This document shows positions 22,746 to 23,013 of a stretch of DNA of 23,013 nucleotides, one piece after another. Under the pieces are notes generated by a model, which saw nothing but the letters and a program-made list of their open reading frames with translations, did no database searches and was not told the DNA's origin. Numbering within the stretch: the first letter of the stretch is position 1; each line of letters starts with the position of its first letter. Made by a program: the position numbers and the translations under genes. The stretch is from a virus. The stretch covers positions 1 through 23,013 of the IMG/VR virus record IMGVR_UViG_3300020351_000017. One strand, given 5' to 3'.

Positions 22746-23013
22746 AATTTTCTTAGTCTCTTTTTTAATTAACTCAACAGCAGGTTGATTGTAGGGGTTT
22801 ATTTTCAAAGCTCTTCCAATTAAAATAGTTTCCAACATAAAAAAACAAAATAACTCACCTAAAGTTTTTTCATCCCTTTTTTTAATTTCAAAGCTTCTAA
22901 AAGGTATATTTTTTTTTGTAAAAACATTTTCCGTAGCTTTTTTTTGAGCGTAAGTAATATTTTGAATATTTTTGTTTTTAAGAAAATTTTGTGAGGGCAA
23001 AATAAATTTATTA
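22737..23013 (-). CDS. pgi: Glucose-6-phosphate isomerase, C-terminal part (runs off the right edge)
   Basis: About 92 C-terminal residues of phosphoglucose isomerase, which interconverts glucose-6-phosphate and fructose-6-phosphate in glycolysis. The evidence is the C-terminal pattern T-L-G-E-L-F-C-F-F-M-L-E-T followed by G-R-A-L-K-I-N-P-Y-N-Q-P-A-V-E-L, corresponding to the family's [LI]-G-x-L-[IL]-x-[FL]-[FY]-E ... N-P-[FY]-[DN]-Q-P-[AG]-V-E. The frame has no stop up to the window edge (reads NKFILPSQNF), so the TTG at 23000 is internal and the gene continues beyond 23013. Convergent with rsmD, with overlapping stops and no visible terminator. Chromosomal bacterial gene, AT-rich, consistent with a SAR11-like host. 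Confidence 0.85.
   Translation of the reverse strand, partial: NKFILPSQNFLKNKNIQNITYAQKKATENVFTKKNIPFRSFEIKKRDEKTLGELFCFFMLETILIGRALKINPYNQPAVELIKKETKKILV

Noticed and set aside
1-23013. Intact integrated prophage
   Set aside because: No integrase, no att repeats or tRNA at either border, both terminal phage genes are cut, and terminase and replication genes are missing.

Overview
The window is about 22 kb of a tailed-phage genome (late/structural genes) joined at both ends to bacterial chromosomal DNA. The bacterial ends are very AT-rich and tightly packed. The left end (about 1-120) reads as the membrane-anchor part of an NtrY-type sensor kinase. The right end (about 22280-23013) holds the 3' part of rsmD (16S rRNA m2G966 methyltransferase), convergent with and overlapping the 3' end of pgi (glucose-6-phosphate isomerase). 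The low GC, short or overlapping spacers and protein style suggest a SAR11 (Pelagibacterales)-like alphaproteobacterium; this is inference from remembered families, not a search. Both junctions cut through a phage gene and a bacterial gene, so the phage piece is a fragment, not a tidy prophage. An amplification or assembly chimera from an infected cell, or an illegitimate recombination remnant, are the main explanations.

Phage layout. A short minus-strand operon (1113 down to the left junction) encodes an HU/IHF-like protein, a double zinc-finger protein and an M15 peptidase endolysin cut at its C-terminus; a good sigma70-like promoter precedes it. The plus-strand late operon then runs: ACP-like protein, small unknown, portal, small unknown, scaffold-like acidic protein, N4-gp56-type major capsid protein, strong hairpin, three small polybasic proteins (two paralogous), an HeH/SAP-like head protein, a 174-aa virion-type protein, a 938-aa protein with membrane segments, a second sigma70-like promoter, then an ejection cassette: 297-aa, 68-aa and 688-aa proteins and a giant protein.

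The giant ORF (14934-22745, 2603 codons) is the highlight. It has an N-terminal lytic transglycosylase domain (as in T7 gp16), long charged/coiled-coil and amphipathic regions, three QLxLF motifs that match the bacterial sliding-clamp-binding consensus, and then a region that looks like the N-terminal and T/DxxGR part of an N4-type virion RNA polymerase. The polymerase is cut by the right junction before its palm motifs, and the frame continues by chance into rsmD. The order portal - scaffold - capsid - structural proteins - giant polymerase corresponds to N4 genes 59 to 50, so this looks like a distant N4-like podovirus whose last ejection protein combines a peptidoglycan-cutting head and an injected RNA polymerase.

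No terminase, DNA polymerase, integrase, tRNA, CRISPR array or attachment site was seen. Every non-coding gap is shorter than 100 bases.
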